The notes below the pieces were generated by a model. That model saw only the letters and a list, made by a program, of their open reading frames with translations. It was not told the DNA's origin and made no database searches. The translations under genes and the position numbers were made by a program. From the NCBI RefSeq assembly GCF_025291715.1, contig NZ_JAMBIZ010000001.1:62001-126000 (forward strand): a stretch of 64,000 bases of DNA, read 5' to 3'. Source of the DNA: Metasolibacillus sp. GTDB lineage: Bacteria; Bacillota; Bacilli; Bacillales_A; Planococcaceae. This document shows, piece after piece, positions 60,868 to 64,000 of this stretch; the stretch's first letter is position 1; each line of letters begins with the position of its first letter.

Positions 60868-61674
60868 ATGGCAAAAGTATTTGTAACGGTAGATGAAGTC
60901 AAAGAAAAAGCACGCTTTATTGATACGCGCTTTTCACTAACAAATGCAGAGGAGGGGCAACAGTTATTTGCTGAAGGTCATATTCAAGGGGCAATTTATT
61001 GGGATTTAAATCTCGATTTATCGAATATGGCGAGCAAAGAAGGGCGTCATCCAATGCCATCAAAGGAGCAATTGCAAGCGCTATTTGAACGTAGTGGCTT
61101 ACGCTATGAAGATGTCATTTATGTATATGACCAAGGTGGCATGCCATTTGCAGCGCGTGCTTGGTATATGCTGAAATACGCAGGCTTCCCACAAGTATAT
61201 ATTGTCAATGGTGGCTTTGCGGCATTGGCGGAAAAGCTTGATGTGACAGCAGAGCACATGAACTATTCGCCAACAGAGCTACAGCTGCAATGGCAAGAGC
61301 AGTTGTATGCAGGACGTGCGGATGTAAAGGCGATTGTCGATGGCAAGGAGCAAGCAACGCTGTTGGATGCACGTGCGGCCAATCGCTATCGCGGAGAGCA
61401 GGAGCCACTGGACCCAATAGCAGGACATATTCCAACAGCGAAAAACTTTGATTGGGAGCAGATCAAGCAAGGTGCTTCACTTGTACCGAATGATGACCTT
61501 TTAGCAAAAGTCGAAAAAAATGAGGACATCGTTGTGTACTGTGGTTCAGGTGTCACTGCATCGCCATTGTTTGCGGTGTTGACAGAGGCAGGCTATGAGC
61601 ATTTGCGCCTATATGTTGGCAGCTATAGCGATTGGATTACAGCGTATGATGTGGAGACAGGAGAAAATAAATAA
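60868..61674 (+). CDS. Thiosulfate/3-mercaptopyruvate sulfurtransferase
   Basis: A 268-residue two-domain rhodanese. The active-site Cys225 is in VVYCGSGVTAS of the second domain; the first domain has YDQGGMPFAAR, with no Cys, as in normal TSTs. The loop CGSGVTA favours mercaptopyruvate-type enzymes. ATG 60868 is at the right spacing from AAGGGGAGA; ATG 60862 is too close. Terminator at 61681. Confidence 0.92.
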   Translation: MAKVFVTVDEVKEKARFIDTRFSLTNAEEGQQLFAEGHIQGAIYWDLNLDLSNMASKEGRHPMPSKEQLQALFERSGLRYEDVIYVYDQGGMPFAARAWYMLKYAGFPQVYIVNGGFAALAEKLDVTAEHMNYSPTELQLQWQEQLYAGRADVKAIVDGKEQATLLDARAANRYRGEQEPLDPIAGHIPTAKNFDWEQIKQGASLVPNDDLLAKVEKNEDIVVYCGSGVTASPLFAVLTEAGYEHLRLYVGSYSDWITAYDVETGENK

Positions 61675-61680
61675 AAAAAT

Positions 61681-61716
61681 AACTGCTTTGCAAAGAGATG
61701 TTGCAAAGCAGTTTTT
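61681..61716 (+). terminator. Terminator of the sulfurtransferase gene
   Basis: AACTGCTTTGC and GCAAAGCAGTT form an 11-bp stem, followed by TTT. Confidence 0.92.
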
Positions 61717-61865
61717 CGATAGTTTGTTACAGATGTTCATGCTAAAATAGTTATTAATAGAGTGTATTTATATTATAGGAATTGGCAATGGCGGATAAAG
61801 TATTATAAAAAGCATTCAATACTTGGTAAGAAATGACCCTAAAGTTGTCAATTGAACAAAGTCGA

Positions 61866-61912
61866 ATCCAGCTATAGCTGATGGAGCTGTCAAAAGGCGG
61901 CTCTCTCTTTTT
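61866..61912 (+). terminator. Attenuator-like hairpin upstream of the MBL-fold gene
   Basis: GAGCTGTC (61884-61891) and GGCGGCTC (61896-61903) form an 8-bp stem with two G-T pairs, then TCTCTTTTT. The palindrome CAGCTATAGCTG just before it can compete for AGCTG. No gene lies between the terminator at 61716 and this hairpin, so it may be a leader attenuator. Confidence 0.5.
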
Positions 61913-61955
61913 AGAAGAAAAATGAATAGTGATTCATCGTGGAGGGAGAGATTGT

Positions 61956-62771
61956 ATGTTATTAAAAAAACAATTTGAGCAAGGGGAAATAAATGGAGTA
62001 GTTTATGGCAATGGCACGGTTGCGTTTCAAGGTGTGAAGCTAAATGTCTATTGTTATATCATTGATGGGGTATGTATCGACACAGGAGCACATTCTTTGC
62101 GACAGCAGTTTCAACATTTTTTAACAGCACAATCCTTTGAGCAAGTTGTTTTGACACATCATCATGAGGACCATTCAGGTAATGCTGCGTTCTTGCAGCA
62201 ACAAGGTGTTCCTATTTATATAGAGGAAAGTTTACTAAAGGAATGCGCTAAAAAAGCAGCATATCCCCTTTATCGCAGGCTGTTTTGGGGTGCGCGTAAA
62301 CCGTTTCAGGCACAGCCGCTAGCTAACACATTCACCTCCAAAACAGCTACATGGGAAGTGATTCAAACACCAGGACATGCTATCGATCATGTAGCATTAT
62401 TGAATAAAAATACAGGGCAATTGTTCACAGGTGATTTATATGTAATGACTAAGACGCGCCTTATTTTAAGAGAAGAAAGCATTCCAGCGATTATTCGCTC
62501 ATTGCAACAAGTATTAGCATCTGATTTTGATGAAGTATTTTGCAGTCATGCAGGCTTATTAAAAAATGGTCGGAAGGCATTGCAAGCAAAGGAGGATTAT
62601 TTATTAACAGTGCAAGACAAGGCTTTTTCACTTTATGAACAAGGCTTCACAGTGTCAGAAATTGACCGACAGCTGTTTTCGAAAAAATATCCAATTACGC
62701 GTTTTTCACGCGGGGAGTGGGATTCGCAGCATATCGTGACATCTATTTTAAAAGAAGCAAACAAAATTTGA
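61956..62771 (+). CDS. Metallo-beta-lactamase fold hydrolase
   Basis: A 271-residue protein with the metal motif THHHEDHSGNAAF, then TPGHAIDHVALL, FTGDLYV and CSHAG, a full MBL ligand set. A C-terminal helical extension of about 50 residues (VSEIDRQLFSKKYPITRF) follows. The substrate is unknown. ATG 61956 follows GGAGGGAGA; a possible attenuator is at 61884. Confidence 0.88.
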   Translation: MLLKKQFEQGEINGVVYGNGTVAFQGVKLNVYCYIIDGVCIDTGAHSLRQQFQHFLTAQSFEQVVLTHHHEDHSGNAAFLQQQGVPIYIEESLLKECAKKAAYPLYRRLFWGARKPFQAQPLANTFTSKTATWEVIQTPGHAIDHVALLNKNTGQLFTGDLYVMTKTRLILREESIPAIIRSLQQVLASDFDEVFCSHAGLLKNGRKALQAKEDYLLTVQDKAFSLYEQGFTVSEIDRQLFSKKYPITRFSRGEWDSQHIVTSILKEANKI

Positions 62772-62839
62772 GTTTTTTGTAACCTTTTTAAGCATCCTAC
62801 GACTAATCGTATGAAACGTATTTAAAGGAGCGAAAAAAG

Positions 62840-64000
62840 ATGATGAAAAAAACCATGACAATGGCATTAACAGCAACGTTAGCAACGAGTGCAATAACAG
62901 CACCATTCGCATTCGCACAAGATAAAGCAGAGCCAATTTCAAATGAAGTGCAGGAGGAAATAGCAACAAACTTCATTCAGCTTACAGGTAAATTAGGGAA
63001 AATTGAAAAGCATGATAACGGCACATTATATACAACAATTGAGCAAGGTGACGAAACATTCTCATTATATATTGAAGAAAGCACACTTGTTTTAGATAAC
63101 CAAGGCAAAGAAGCAGAGTTAAAAGAAGGCGCAAAATTTACAGCGTTTGTTGATAAAAACAAGCCGATGCTAGCAATTTATCCACCCCGCTACACACCGG
63201 AAGTGCTAGTTGTGGAAACGGCTGATTTTGGCATTGTAGAAGTAGGCACATTTGATAAAGATTTCGTTAATAAGGAAAATACATTGAAATTAAATTTATC
63301 AGATGAAACAGTTGTGACAAATGTAGCTGGTGATAAATTGCCGCATGACGCAATCGTTGGCAAAGAAGCAATCGTTCTTTACGGACCAGCAACATTTAGC
63401 ATCCCTGCTCAAACAAATCCATACCGTGTCATCGTATTTGACGGTGCACAAGATGAAGTAGAAGAAATTACGCCAATCGAGGAAGTAGTGGATTTCCAAC
63501 AATTTGAAGGTGAAATTACTGATGTAGTAACACGTGAAAATGGCTCACAACTGCTTGTTATTGAAGATAAAGAGCAACCATTCGCATTAACTGTTGATAA
63601 AGAAACAATTGTCCTTGATAACACAGGGAAAAAAATAGAGTTGCAAAAAGGAATGAAATTTACAGCGTATATAGATGTGATGAAGCCTGCAATTTTAATT
63701 TATCCACCACAATATGCGCCAGAAGTGATTATCGTGCAAACGGAAGGTGCAGGTGTAGCGGAGTTTGGCACATTTGATTTAAATTTGTTAAATCATGAAA
63801 ATACGTTAAAGCTAACGATTGATGATAAAACTGAAATTACAGGCTTAACAGGTGATAAATTAGCAAAAGATGATTTAATCAATGCACAGGCATTAGTGTT
63901 TTACACTGTAGCAACAGCAAGTATTCCAGCTCAGACAACACCAACAAAGGTGATTGTCTTTGGTGAAGCGACATTTCCAGAGGCTGAGCTTGCTGTAGAA
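62840..64000 (+). CDS. Secreted protein with tandem internal repeat, 5' part
   Basis: The frame runs from ATG 62840, after AAAGGAG, to the right edge (387 codons) without stop. A Sec signal (MMKKTMTMALTATLATSAI, cleavage near AFA-Q) precedes two repeats of about 160 residues. Matching segments are TLVLDNQGKEAELKEGAKFTA and TIVLDNTGKKIELQKGMKFTA; IYPPRYTPEVLVV and IYPPQYAPEVIIV; GTFDKDFVNKENTLKLNL and GTFDLNLLNHENTLKLTI; SIPAQT in both. No family is firmly recognised; copper amine oxidase N-terminal-type surface proteins are a possibility. Confidence 0.85.
   Translation, partial: MMKKTMTMALTATLATSAITAPFAFAQDKAEPISNEVQEEIATNFIQLTGKLGKIEKHDNGTLYTTIEQGDETFSLYIEESTLVLDNQGKEAELKEGAKFTAFVDKNKPMLAIYPPRYTPEVLVVETADFGIVEVGTFDKDFVNKENTLKLNLSDETVVTNVAGDKLPHDAIVGKEAIVLYGPATFSIPAQTNPYRVIVFDGAQDEVEEITPIEEVVDFQQFEGEITDVVTRENGSQLLVIEDKEQPFALTVDKETIVLDNTGKKIELQKGMKFTAYIDVMKPAILIYPPQYAPEVIIVQTEGAGVAEFGTFDLNLLNHENTLKLTIDDKTEITGLTGDKLAKDDLINAQALVFYTVATASIPAQTTPTKVIVFGEATFPEAELAVE

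Overview
The window is a low-GC Gram-positive chromosome segment. Its gene order follows the Bacillus subtilis yqg-comG-gcv-yqh-accBC block: pbpA-pst-phoU, rpmG-yqgN-yqgQ-yqgS, yqgX-yqgY, comGA-GG, aroK, gcvT-gcvPA-gcvPB, yqhL, lipM, yqhQ-yqhR-aroQ-yqhT-efp, spoIIIA, accB-accC-yqhY. Gene content, a degenerate spoIIIA operon and the protein sequences suggest a relative of Lysinibacillus/Solibacillus (Planococcaceae). This is inference from gene order and family resemblance; no rRNA is present.

Layout. 1-2257: 3' end of a class B PBP gene, a small membrane protein and an alpha/beta hydrolase. 2322-6907: pstSCAB-phoU behind six PhoP-type hexamers. 7027-9257: a YtcJ-like amidohydrolase and bioY with a BirA operator. 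9260-11482: a tryptophan T-box and trpEG. 11542-14714: a universal stress protein, a PlcR-like RNPP receptor with its exported peptide gene, a glutathione peroxidase and a two-gene membrane-protein pair. 14876-19423: ribosomal protein L33, folate cyclo-ligase, an LTA-synthase family protein and small membrane proteins. 19653-23492: the comG competence pseudopilus operon. 23622-28523: shikimate kinase, a tandem glycine riboswitch and the glycine cleavage genes. 28719-33031: a rhodanese and an MntR-type manganese uptake operon whose first gene is a 49-residue membrane protein. 33154-40210: lipM, a candidate EVE-like/PD-(D/E)XK defence nuclease, a DMT transporter, yqhQ, yqhR, aroQ, a Xaa-Pro peptidase and efp. 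40311-44527: nitronate monooxygenase and a reduced spoIIIA operon without AA and AB. 44815-47429: accBC-yqhY. 47471-50382: an SDR/TetR pair and an ECF sigma/anti-sigma pair. 50438-64000: M32 peptidase, two lipoproteins, ba3 oxidase, a CheX-like protein, a Fur-type microprotein unit, a dynamin-like protein, a sulfurtransferase, a metallo-beta-lactamase fold protein and the start of a secreted repeat protein.

Regulation is unusually readable: PhoP boxes, BirA operator, Trp T-box, glycine riboswitch, candidate MntR and Fur boxes, a TetR-type palindrome and candidate ComK boxes each sit in front of the expected genes. The most interesting observations are the receptor/peptide quorum-sensing pair at 12013-13136, the solitary candidate modification-dependent nuclease at 34406-35527, four intergenic arrays of degenerate repeats with a 21-bp period, a palindromic dispersed repeat that now forms the end of the dynamin-like gene, two metal-regulated microproteins, and the shrunken spoIIIA operon.
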